Positions 26,324-33,703 of a DNA stretch of 64,000 nt are shown here, one piece after another. Position numbers and translations under genes: made by a program. The notes below the pieces were generated by a model that worked only from the letters and a program-made list of their open reading frames with translations, searched no databases and was not told the DNA's origin. Within the stretch, counting starts at the first letter, position 1; every line of letters begins with the position of its first letter. Source of the DNA: Shinella sp. CPCC 101442 (GTDB taxonomy: Bacteria; Pseudomonadota; Alphaproteobacteria; Rhizobiales; Rhizobiaceae). The stretch lies in contig NZ_JALIQS010000003.1 in assembly GCF_024704725.1 (NCBI RefSeq), positions 310,001-374,000 of the forward strand. The letters are read 5' to 3'.

Positions 26324-27016
26324 TCAAAGCGACAGCGCCGCCATGTGGAAGCGCAGTTGTGCGTCGTTGTAGCGGTAGGTTGCACCGACCGGGCAGGCCG
26401 TGCGGGCGAAGCAGCCCTTGGCCATGCAGCCGCCCTGTCCTTCCGCCGTGCGAAGGTGCGTGCGACAGACAGGCACGTCGAATTTTTCCGGGCGCACCGC
26501 GCTGACGGGACAGGCGGCGAGGCAGGGCTTGTCCGGACAACTATCACAGGGATGCGCGGCACGGACTGCCGGTTCGTCAACGATCGGTTCGGCAAAACCG
26601 AGGGCGCCGCGGTAGCCGTGCCACAGGCCGTGCACAGGGTGGATGAGGATACCGAGCGGCGAGGCTTTGAGGCCTTCGGCGCGCATGGCCCATTGCTGGA
26701 AAGGCTGCCAGGGCGGATCGGAAGGAAACCACACCGCTGCCTCCACCGTGGTGGCGATGGGGCGGATGACGGCTTTCGACCAGGTGTCGAGCGGGTCACT
26801 GCCGCCGTGGTCCGATTGGGTTTCCCGCCAGTGGGAAAAAGCCGACCACAGAGAGCTGCCGATATTACCGACAAGGGCGACGCTCCTTGCGGAACGGCCA
26901 TCAGTCAAACGCGGGGCCGCCTCACCTTCCGTGAAATTCAAAAAACCGCGCAAAAAAAGACCGTGCGGCTCGAGAGCCGCACGGATGTTTTCTAGATCGG
27001 GGGAACGCGCCCTCAC
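26324..27016 (-). CDS. 4Fe-4S ferredoxin-type protein coupled to the MttB-family gene
   Basis: A 230-residue protein with a domain of unknown type at the N-terminus and a cysteine-rich C-terminal half. A ferredoxin-like motif CDSCPDKPCLAACPVSAV lies at about residues 155-172 and a second cluster, CMAKGCFARTACPVG, at about 195-209. No membrane segment is seen. The GTG start at 27016 has AGGGGA upstream and overlaps a TGA (GTGA), so it is translationally coupled to the frame before it. It lies directly downstream of the MttB-family gene on the same strand. A role in supplying electrons for corrinoid reactivation is attractive but inferred from position only. Confidence 0.85.
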   Translation of the reverse strand: MRARSPDLENIRAALEPHGLFLRGFLNFTEGEAAPRLTDGRSARSVALVGNIGSSLWSAFSHWRETQSDHGGSDPLDTWSKAVIRPIATTVEAAVWFPSDPPWQPFQQWAMRAEGLKASPLGILIHPVHGLWHGYRGALGFAEPIVDEPAVRAAHPCDSCPDKPCLAACPVSAVRPEKFDVPVCRTHLRTAEGQGGCMAKGCFARTACPVGATYRYNDAQLRFHMAALSL

Positions 27017-27123
27017 TTGGTCACGTCCCCTTTGAGTTCGTAGTGGGGACGCCAGACTTCCTTCTGGATCATGTCCGCCACCCGTATTGCTCCGCCTTGC
27101 TCCCTGGCGCGATCGGGACCCTT
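27013..27123 (-). other. Open 36-codon extension in frame with the MttB-family gene
   Basis: After the MttB TGA at 27124-27126 the same frame stays open for 36 codons and ends in a TGA (27013-27015) that overlaps the GTG of the ferredoxin-type gene. The extension reads KGPDRAREQGGAIRVAD, then MIQKEVWRPHYELKGDVTK. It could be translated from an internal ATG at 27072 (19 residues), as a readthrough tail, or not at all. The GTGA overlap is what suggests translation. Confidence 0.4.
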
Positions 27124-28707
27124 TCAGGTGAAGGCGTCGGGCATCGAGTCCTTGCGCTCCTTGATATAGGCGAGCAAGGCGTCGTCGATGGCCGGATCGA
27201 GATAGGGCGCCTCGTAGTGTTCCAACCAGGTGCGGCAGAGCGCATTGGCACGGTCTTCGATGCGCTTCTGTCCCTCGATCTCCCACTGCTCGAACGAGTT
27301 ATTGTCGGCGAGCGGCGAGCGGTAGAAGGCGGTCTGGAAGTTGGCCTGGGTATGGGCGCAGCCGAGATAGTGGCTGCCCGGACCGACTTCACGGATGGCG
27401 TCGAGCGCCTGCGCGTTCTCCGAAAGGTCGATGCCCTCGGCGAACTTCTGCTGCATGCCGAGCTGGTCCTGGTCGATCATGAACTTCTCGTAGGAGGCGA
27501 CGAGGCCGCCTTCCAGCCAACCGGCGGCGTGCAGCACGAAGTTCGTGCCGGCCAAGAGCGTCATGTTCAGCGTGTTGGCCGATTCATGGGCGGCCTGCGC
27601 GTCCGGGATTTTTGAGCCACAGAGCGAACCGCCGGTACGGAACGGAATGCCGAGACGGCGGGCGAGCTGTGCCGCGCCATAGGAGACGAGCGACGGCTCC
27701 GGCGAACCGAAGGTCGGCGCGCCCGACTGCATGGAGATCGAGGCCGCGAAGGTGCCGAACAGCACCGGCGCACCCTTGCGGATGAGCTGGGTGAAGGCGG
27801 CACCGGCGAGAACTTCGGCAAGGATCTGCGTCAGCGTGCCGGCGACCGTGACCGGGCTCATGGCGCCGGACAGGATGAACGGCGAGACCACGCAGGCCTG
27901 GTTATGACGGGCATAGACCTTCAGCGCACCCACCATGGTCTCGTCGAAGACCATCGGCGAATTGGCGTTGATGAGGTTCATCATGACGGTGTTGTTTTCG
28001 ACGAACTCGTCGCCGAAAACTAGCTTGGCCATCGCGATCGAGTCTTCCGCGCGTTCCGGCGCGGTGACGGAGCCCATGAACGGCTTGTCGGAATATTTCA
28101 GGTGGGTGTAGACCATGTCCAGGTGACGCTTGTTCACGGGGACATCGACCGGCTCGCAGACCGTACCGCCGGACGAATGCATCGACGGCGCCATATAGGC
28201 GAGCTTCACGAAATTGCGAAAGTCCTCGATCGTCGCATAGCGTCTGACGCCATCGAGGTCACGCACGAAGGGAGGGCCGTAGACCGGTACGAAGACGGTC
28301 GCCTTGCCACCAATGTGCACGCTGCGCTCGGGATTGCGGGCATGCCAGGTGAACTGCGATGGTGCGGTCTTCAGGAGTTCACGGCAGAGCCCCTTGGGGA
28401 AATGCACGCGCTCGCCGCGCACATCCGCGCCCGCCTCGCGCCAGAGCTGGAGCGCTTCGGCATCGTCACGGAATTCGATGCCGATCTCTTCCAGAATGCG
28501 ATCCGCATTGGCTTCGATAAGCTGCAGGCCCTCTTCGTCGAGGACTTCATATTCCTTGATCTTGCGGGTGATGTAGGGGAGCGACGGACCCGGGCCGCCG
28601 CCGGTGCGCGATGCGCGCCGTGCGGCCGCCCCGCGACCCTCGCGCGAACGGCGACCACCGCCTTCACCGGCGCCCTCGCCTGCCACCTGCTGAATATCGT
28701 CGCTCAT
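27124..28707 (-). CDS. MttB-family corrinoid-dependent methyltransferase (non-pyrrolysine)
   Basis: A 527-residue member of the trimethylamine methyltransferase superfamily (PF06253). It should move a methyl group from a quaternary amine to the corrinoid protein. Motifs include VFVPVYGPPFVRDLDG, YATIEDFRNFVKLAYMAPSM, a mid-protein NLINANSPMVFDETMVGALK, and PFRTGGSLCGSK. The frame has no internal TAG, so it lacks pyrrolysine and belongs to the MtgB/MtpB-like branch, whose known members use glycine betaine, proline betaine or carnitine. The first 40 residues are an Arg/Gly/Ala-rich tail (EGGGRRSREGRGAAARRASR) unlike the catalytic domain. It is divergent from the corrinoid-protein gene. The exact substrate is unknown. 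Confidence 0.93.
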   Translation of the reverse strand: MSDDIQQVAGEGAGEGGGRRSREGRGAAARRASRTGGGPGPSLPYITRKIKEYEVLDEEGLQLIEANADRILEEIGIEFRDDAEALQLWREAGADVRGERVHFPKGLCRELLKTAPSQFTWHARNPERSVHIGGKATVFVPVYGPPFVRDLDGVRRYATIEDFRNFVKLAYMAPSMHSSGGTVCEPVDVPVNKRHLDMVYTHLKYSDKPFMGSVTAPERAEDSIAMAKLVFGDEFVENNTVMMNLINANSPMVFDETMVGALKVYARHNQACVVSPFILSGAMSPVTVAGTLTQILAEVLAGAAFTQLIRKGAPVLFGTFAASISMQSGAPTFGSPEPSLVSYGAAQLARRLGIPFRTGGSLCGSKIPDAQAAHESANTLNMTLLAGTNFVLHAAGWLEGGLVASYEKFMIDQDQLGMQQKFAEGIDLSENAQALDAIREVGPGSHYLGCAHTQANFQTAFYRSPLADNNSFEQWEIEGQKRIEDRANALCRTWLEHYEAPYLDPAIDDALLAYIKERKDSMPDAFT

Positions 28708-29075
28708 GATCCGTCTTTCCTTGTTATTCCGATGCTGGAAGGCACCTTTGATCTTTGTTCCGGCGCCCGAACCGCGCCTCTTTTTCTATGCTAGCAAGCC
28801 GCGAAGACGGGGCGGTTCTCAATGCGCCAAGCGGTGGCGCACGCGGGATACCGGCCCGGCCGCGACTATAGCGGGATTGCGACGGACATCGTAGCGGCAT
28901 TGTCTTGTTTGCACTGTCAATTCACGGCTTTACGGGCTATTCATGCAAGAAGCGGGAGGCGGGTCGCTTTTCGCCATATGCGACGTCGCTTTCAAAATCA
29001 GGTTCGCGCCAGAGGAAGGCTATTCCTTGTGATGAGAGCCTGCCGCCGCAGCGCCACTGGAGACGAGGAACCAAT
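28708..29075. other. Divergent control region between the MttB-family and corrinoid-protein genes
   Basis: About 370 nt with no gene. It must hold both promoters of the methyl-transfer cassette. I see no B12 box, no terminator and no clear palindrome. An AT-richer patch with TTGTCTTGTTTGCACTGTC at about 28902-28921 is the best place to look for a regulator site. The GbdR-like activator at 40562 is the most likely controller. Confidence 0.5.
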
Positions 29076-29771
29076 ATGTCTGACGACGAAATCATTCTCG
29101 CCGATCTCTCCGACGAAGAGCTTGTGCAGCAGATGCACGACGACCTCTACGACGGCCTCAAGGAAGAGATCGAAGAGGGCACCAACATCCTGCTCGCGCG
29201 CGGCTGGGTCCCCTACGACGTGCTCACCCAGGCGCTCGTCGAAGGCATGCGCATCGTCGGCGTCGACTTCCGCGACGGCATCCTCTTCGTTCCCGAAGTG
29301 CTGCTTTCGGCCAACGCCATGAAGGCCGGCATGTTCATCCTGCGCCCGCTGCTTGCCGCCACCGGCGCACCGAAGCAGGGCAAGATGGTCATCGGCACCG
29401 TCAAGGGCGACATCCACGACATCGGCAAGAACCTCGTCGGCATGATGATGGAAGGCGCTGGCTTCGACGTCATCGACCTCGGCATCAACAACCCGGTCGA
29501 AAACTACCTGGAAGCCATCGAGCGCGAACAGCCCGACATTCTCGGCATGTCCGCCCTGCTGACGACGACCATGCCCTACATGAAGGTGGTCATCGACACG
29601 ATGAAGGAAAAGGGCCTGCGCGACGATTACGTCGTTCTCGTCGGCGGCGCGCCGCTGAACGAGGAATTCGGCAAGGCTGTCGGTGCCGACGCCTACTGCC
29701 GCGACGCGGCCGTCGCCGTGGAAACCGCCAAGGAATTCATGAAGCGCAAGCACAACATGCTCGCCGGCTGA
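29076..29771 (+). CDS. Corrinoid (B12-binding) methyl-carrier protein
   Basis: A 231-residue methyltransferase corrinoid protein of the MtaC/MttC/MtgC type. An N-terminal B12-binding-2 helical cap (residues 1-100, with ILLARGWVPYDVLTQALVEG and LFVPEVLLSANAM) is followed by the Rossmann B12 domain with the base-off signature D112-x-H114-x-x-G117 (GDIHDIGKN); His114 should ligate cobalt. Later motifs are GFDVIDLGINNP and MSALLTTTM. The first 35 residues are strikingly acidic (MSDDEIILADLSDEELVQQM). The ATG at 29076 has GACGAGGA upstream. Confidence 0.97.
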   Translation: MSDDEIILADLSDEELVQQMHDDLYDGLKEEIEEGTNILLARGWVPYDVLTQALVEGMRIVGVDFRDGILFVPEVLLSANAMKAGMFILRPLLAATGAPKQGKMVIGTVKGDIHDIGKNLVGMMMEGAGFDVIDLGINNPVENYLEAIEREQPDILGMSALLTTTMPYMKVVIDTMKEKGLRDDYVVLVGGAPLNEEFGKAVGADAYCRDAAVAVETAKEFMKRKHNMLAG

Positions 29772-29780
29772 TCATGACAT

Positions 29781-29813
29781 TCGACGGCGCCGGTCTTGAA
29801 TCGGCGCCGTCGA
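29781..29813. terminator. Strong hairpin after the corrinoid-protein gene
   Basis: TCGACGGCGCCG and CGGCGCCGTCGA form a perfect 12-bp stem with a 9-nt loop. There is no T-run on the plus strand, so it may stabilise 3' ends or work with Rho rather than terminate alone. It lies between convergent genes. Confidence 0.6.
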
Positions 29814-29822
29814 CCTACGACC

Positions 29823-29981
29823 TTAGTTTGCAGCTCTTTCGACGCTGCGGCCGGCATCCTGCGTCGCATCTACGGCGTTGGCGGTATCCCGACCCATGCC
29901 GCGAATGGTGTTGCCGCAGGCGCTGAGCGCGACAAGCGCGGCGAGAACGATACTGATCTTGGTCAGGTGTGTCCCAGTCAT
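29823..29981 (-). CDS. Entericidin-like lipoprotein (52 residues)
   Basis: The peptide MTGTHLTKISIVLAALVALS is followed by ACGNTIRGMGRDTANAVDAT. It has a positively charged start, a hydrophobic core and a lipobox L-S-A-C, then the entericidin EcnA/EcnB family pattern NTxxGxGxD. The mature lipopeptide would be about 31 residues, membrane-anchored. It is encoded on the minus strand inside the methyl-transfer cluster and its ATG lies 17 nt from the divergent DUF1638 start. Confidence 0.82.
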   Translation of the reverse strand: MTGTHLTKISIVLAALVALSACGNTIRGMGRDTANAVDATQDAGRSVERAAN

Positions 29982-29998
29982 GGTTGGAGTCCCTCTTC

Positions 29999-30640
29999 AT
30001 GGATATGGTTGACGCAGAACTTCAGCTTGGAAGTCTGAACGCTGAACGCACGAAAGCCGAAAAAGTTCGCGTGATCGCCTGCGGCGCGATTGCCCGCGAG
30101 GTCATCGCCATCCGCGATACGAACGGCCTTGCCCATATCGACCTCCAGTGTCTCCCCGCCATCTGGCACGCCCATCCCGAAAAAATCGCGCCCGGTGTCG
30201 AACAGGCAATCGCCGAGGCGCGGGCTGAGGGCTTTTCACGCATCTTCGTCGGCTATGCGGATTGCGGCACGGGCGGCCTGCTCGATCGGGTCTGCGAACG
30301 CGAGGGCATCGAGCGGATCGCCGGGCCGCACTGTTACTCCTTCTTCGCCGGCAACGCGGCCTTCGCTGCCAAGGATGACGACGTCACCTCGTTCTTCCTC
30401 ACGGACTTCCTCGCCCGCCAGTTCCGCGCCTTCGTCATCGAGCCGCTTGGCCTCGACCGGCACCCGCAGCTGAAGGACATGTATTTCGGCAACTACACCA
30501 AGGTCGTCTATCTCTCGCAAATCGAGGACGAGGGCCTGCAGCAGAAGGCCAGGGAAGCCGCCGACTATCTCGGCCTCGCCTACGAATACCGCTATACCGG
30601 CTATGGCGATCTGACGGGCGCGTTGCTTCAGGTGCGCTGA
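29999..30640 (+). CDS. DUF1638 protein of the methyl-transfer cluster
   Basis: A 213-residue soluble protein of the DUF1638 family (PF07796), often found beside MttB-type methyltransferases in anaerobes and proteobacteria. Visible conserved elements are VRVIACGAIAREVIAI, DLQCLPAIWHAHPEKI, IFVGYADCGTGG and GPHCYSFFAG, with cysteines and histidines that could bind a metal. The biochemical role is unknown. The start ATG at 29999 has GGAG about 9 nt upstream. Confidence 0.85.
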   Translation: MDMVDAELQLGSLNAERTKAEKVRVIACGAIAREVIAIRDTNGLAHIDLQCLPAIWHAHPEKIAPGVEQAIAEARAEGFSRIFVGYADCGTGGLLDRVCEREGIERIAGPHCYSFFAGNAAFAAKDDDVTSFFLTDFLARQFRAFVIEPLGLDRHPQLKDMYFGNYTKVVYLSQIEDEGLQQKAREAADYLGLAYEYRYTGYGDLTGALLQVR

Positions 30641-30740
30641 CTAACCAATCCTTAGCCTTGCCCGCGAAATCCACCGCCGCAGTTACCGCTTCCTAAGGCC
30701 TGCCGGCAATGATGCCGCCAGATATCGGCGGGGCCTGCAC

Positions 30741-31523
30741 ATGACGACTTTCGAGACGCGGACGGAAACGGTGGCGATGCTGATCCAGCCCGGCCACAAT
30801 CCGGAAGTCATCGTCAATGCCGTGAGAGCCATCTTCCCGAACCTCGTCGTCATCGAGGAACAGCCCGAATCGAAAAAGCTCTTCATTCTCAGGCGGGCGA
30901 AGAAACTCGGCTGGCCGCAGGCGCTCGGCCAGCTCGCAACCATGGTCGTCTCCAAATACGGAAAGCGCTTCACGGTGAAGCGCGCTGCGGAAATCCGTGA
31001 ACAATTCGGGGTAAGCGGCACTATCGACCCGACAATTCCCCGGGTCGCCATCTCCTCCGCAAATAGCCCGGACCTTCTGAAGGCGCTCGGCGACATCCGC
31101 CCGGCCGCGCTGCTCCTCTTCAGCTGCCGTATGCTGAAGGCCTACACGCTTGCCGCCATTCCCTGCCCCGTCCTCAATTTCCACGCCGGCATCATCCCGC
31201 AATATCGCGGCCTGCAGGGCGGCTATTGGTCGCGCATCCTGTCGGATGAGGAGAATTTCGGCGGCACGGTTCACCTTGTCGACGCCGGCGTCGATACCGG
31301 CGACACGCTCTACCAGCAGCGCACGAAACCTTCCAAACGCGACACGATGCACACCTATCCGCTGCTCCAGACGGCCGTCTCGACAGGCATCATCGTCAAG
31401 GCACTGGAAGATGCCGTCACCGGAAACCTCAAGCCCTTGAAAATAGCGGCGCCGTCGCGGCAATGGTATCATCCGCCGATCTGGACCTGGCTCTGGAACG
31501 GCGTGACCCGCGGCATCTGGTAA
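30741..31523 (+). CDS. Formyltransferase-like protein (PurN/Fmt fold)
   Basis: A 260-residue protein whose central part is a formyl transferase N domain: ALLLFSCRMLK, LNFHAGIIPQYRGLQGG (His and the loop that binds 10-formyl-THF, about residues 146-161) and GGTVHLVDAGVDTGDTL (Asp in GVDTGD matches the catalytic Asp of GART/Fmt). The N-terminal 100 residues are not the standard nucleotide part. In this cluster it may make or break 10-formyl-THF, or formylate something else. It is separated by 100 nt from the DUF1638 gene. Confidence 0.8.
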   Translation: MTTFETRTETVAMLIQPGHNPEVIVNAVRAIFPNLVVIEEQPESKKLFILRRAKKLGWPQALGQLATMVVSKYGKRFTVKRAAEIREQFGVSGTIDPTIPRVAISSANSPDLLKALGDIRPAALLLFSCRMLKAYTLAAIPCPVLNFHAGIIPQYRGLQGGYWSRILSDEENFGGTVHLVDAGVDTGDTLYQQRTKPSKRDTMHTYPLLQTAVSTGIIVKALEDAVTGNLKPLKIAAPSRQWYHPPIWTWLWNGVTRGIW

Positions 31524-31631
31524 ATCCTCTGGACAGTCAAATCCCGCGTCGTTTTTGAGCATGGGGCAGTCGTGGCGAGTGAAGCCCGCGACGTCGCCAC
31601 AAAGCATTGTCAATGCGAGGAGAATTTTGAC

Positions 31632-31934
31632 ATGGCAGACCGCATCATCGTCTACTGGCGCGACATTCCCGCCCAGGTGATCATCAAGAAGGGCCGCACG
31701 ACGGCCAAGCGGGAACTCTCGCTGCGCTTCACCGAGGCGATCGACATGTGCGCCATGCGCACGGGGGCGGCGGAAACGGACGACTATCTCGCCGAATGGC
31801 GCAAGGCCGAGCCGACGCCGGTTTCCGACGACCTCGAAGCGGAAGCGGACAAGGCCGCAGCCGAACTCGAATCCGCCTATGACCGCGAACGGCTCGTCGC
31901 GCTCGTCAAGGCCGGAGGCCGCGACAATGGCTGA
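31632..31934 (+). CDS. Virulence-factor-domain small protein
   Basis: A 100-residue protein with the PF13769-type domain annotated as conserved virulence factor: IIVYWRDIPAQVIIKKGR, then RELSLRFTEAIDMCAMRTG. The name reflects an old annotation; no virulence role should be read from it here. The gene overlaps metV by 8 nt (ATGG...TGA) and is clearly part of the same operon. The function in folate or methyl transfer is unknown. Confidence 0.8.
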   Translation: MADRIIVYWRDIPAQVIIKKGRTTAKRELSLRFTEAIDMCAMRTGAAETDDYLAEWRKAEPTPVSDDLEAEADKAAAELESAYDRERLVALVKAGGRDNG

Positions 31935-32514
31935 TGCCGTCCAAAAGCCCGGCAACGCCGCGCCCGCCAAGAAGGCCGCCACCGGCGCCTTCACCCCGGC
32001 GGGCGTTTCGCCGAACCGCCGCTCACGCCACAAATACACGATCCGCCTTTGGGCCGTGCGCAATTCCCGCTTCTTCGAGTGGTTCTACCACCGCTTCGCC
32101 GAAGTCTTCCTTCTCCTCCATCCCGTCTGGAAGCTTTTGGGTTACCAGCGCGTCGAGCGTCCCATCACCTTCGTCGAAAAGCACGTGAAGGGCTTTCTCT
32201 TCGACTGTCGCATGTGCGGCCAGTGCGCGCTGTCGTCCACGGGCATGTCCTGCCCGATGAACTGTCCCAAACAGCTTCGCAACGGCCCCTGCGGCGGCGT
32301 TCGCGCCAACGGAAATTGCGAAGTGGAGCCGGACATGCCCTGCGTCTGGGTCCAGGCGTGGAAGGGCTCCCAGAACATGGTCAAGGGAGATGCCATCATG
32401 AACGTGCAGAAGCCGGTGAACCAGTCGCTGCGCGAAACCTCCTCCTGGCTGCGCGTGACGGCCGAAGCCGCAGCGGCCAGGGAAGCTGCCGCTGCCGCCG
32501 GAAAGGACGCCTGA
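31927..32514 (+). CDS. metV: MetV-type zinc/iron-binding partner of methylene-THF reductase
   Basis: A 195-residue protein of the MTHFR C-terminal type (PF12225). Eight cysteines lie at residues 94, 97, 100, 109, 113, 122, 131 and 139 (CRMCGQCALSSTGMSC, then PCGGVRANGNCEVEP), as in MetV, the small subunit of MetVF in acetogens. It should help MetF in methylene-THF/methyl-THF interconversion. The N-terminal 40 residues are basic, and an amphipathic helix (FFEWFYHRFAEVFLLLHPVW) follows. It lies between the virulence-factor-domain gene and metF. Confidence 0.88.
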   Translation: MADAVQKPGNAAPAKKAATGAFTPAGVSPNRRSRHKYTIRLWAVRNSRFFEWFYHRFAEVFLLLHPVWKLLGYQRVERPITFVEKHVKGFLFDCRMCGQCALSSTGMSCPMNCPKQLRNGPCGGVRANGNCEVEPDMPCVWVQAWKGSQNMVKGDAIMNVQKPVNQSLRETSSWLRVTAEAAAAREAAAAAGKDA

Positions 32515-32517
32515 GCC

Positions 32518-33612
32518 ATGGCGAATATCGACGAAAACCCGCTTGGCCCCCACCTTCCGCTCGATCCCCTGCCCGGCCACTCCTCGCTCGGCCGGCTGGA
32601 GCGCGTGCTGCGCCGCGGCGAATTTGCCGTTACGACGGAACTGAACCCACCCGATAGCGCGAACCCGGAAGACGTCTACGAACGCGCCGCGATCTTCGAC
32701 GGCTGGGTGGACGGCATCAACGCCGTCGATGCTTCCGGCGCCAACTGCCACATGTCCTCCGTCGGCATCTGCGCGCTTCTGACCCGCATGGGCTATGCAC
32801 CGATCATGCAGATCGCCTGCCGCGACAAGAACCGCATCGCCATCCAGGGCGACGTGCTGGGTGCCGCCGCCATGGGCGTGTGCAACATCATGTGCCTCAC
32901 CGGCGACGGCGTGCAGGCCGGCGACCAGCCGGGTGCGAAGCCCGTTTTCGACCTCGACTGCATGTCGCTGCTCGAAACCGTGCGCATCATGCGCGACAAT
33001 TCGAAGTTCCTGTCAGGCCGCAAGCTGTCAACGCCACCGAAGGTCTTTTTGGGTGCCGCGATCAACCCCTTTGCGCCGCCCTACGATTTCCGCCCCTACC
33101 GCCTTGCCAAAAAGATCGAGGCGGGCGCGCAGTTCGTCCAGAGCCAGTATTGCTTCGACGTTCCGATGTTCCGGGAATATATGAAGAAGGTGCGCGACCT
33201 CGGCCTGCACGAAAAGTGCTATATCCTCGTCGGCGTCGGCCCGATGGCATCCGCCAAGACCGCCAAGTGGATCCGCTCCAACGTGCCGGGCATCCACATT
33301 CCCGACTCCATCATTGCCCGTCTGGAAGGCGCGCAGGACCAGAAGAAGGAAGGCAAGCAACTCTGCATCGACATCATCAACGAGGTGAAGGAGATCGAGG
33401 GCGTTTCCGGCATTCACGTCATGGCTTACCGCCAGGAAGAATATGTCGCGGAAATGGTGCATGATTCCGGCGTACTGAAGGGTCGCCAGCCCTGGAAGCG
33501 CGAGCCGAACCCCGTCGACCAGATGGTTGCCGAGCGCATCGAGGCGGCCCGTAGCGGCCAGCAGCAGGACCAGCAGCAGATGGCGGAGAAAGCCGCTCAT
33601 CACCCCCATTGA
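32518..33612 (+). CDS. metF: Methylenetetrahydrofolate reductase MetF
   Basis: A 364-residue FAD-dependent MTHFR. It shows FAVTTELNPPDSANP (substrate strand with the Glu that protonates N5), VDGINAVDA, IMQIACRDKNR, NIMCLTGDG, FLGAAINPFAP and GAQFVQSQYCFDV. It starts 4 nt after metV, on an operon-style overlap. In a methyl-oxidising pathway it would run in the oxidative direction, from methyl-THF to methylene-THF. The C-terminal 20 residues are a Gln-rich tail. Confidence 0.93.
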   Translation: MANIDENPLGPHLPLDPLPGHSSLGRLERVLRRGEFAVTTELNPPDSANPEDVYERAAIFDGWVDGINAVDASGANCHMSSVGICALLTRMGYAPIMQIACRDKNRIAIQGDVLGAAAMGVCNIMCLTGDGVQAGDQPGAKPVFDLDCMSLLETVRIMRDNSKFLSGRKLSTPPKVFLGAAINPFAPPYDFRPYRLAKKIEAGAQFVQSQYCFDVPMFREYMKKVRDLGLHEKCYILVGVGPMASAKTAKWIRSNVPGIHIPDSIIARLEGAQDQKKEGKQLCIDIINEVKEIEGVSGIHVMAYRQEEYVAEMVHDSGVLKGRQPWKREPNPVDQMVAERIEAARSGQQQDQQQMAEKAAHHPH

Positions 33613-33703
33613 TTTCGCCTGCCGGCAAGCGCCGGCATGCCGCTTGTAACACCGGAAATCGCGCGCTAGATCAGCCTGAGCGCCCTGCCCCAGAGGACTT
33701 TAT

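Noticed and set aside
27124-28707. Pyrrolysine-type trimethylamine methyltransferase.
   Set aside because: The frame has no internal TAG and no PylS/tRNA-Pyl gene is in the window, so it is a non-pyrrolysine MttB homolog.
31632-31934. Virulence factor.
   Set aside because: The domain name is historical; the gene context is folate/methyl transfer, with no sign of pathogenicity.
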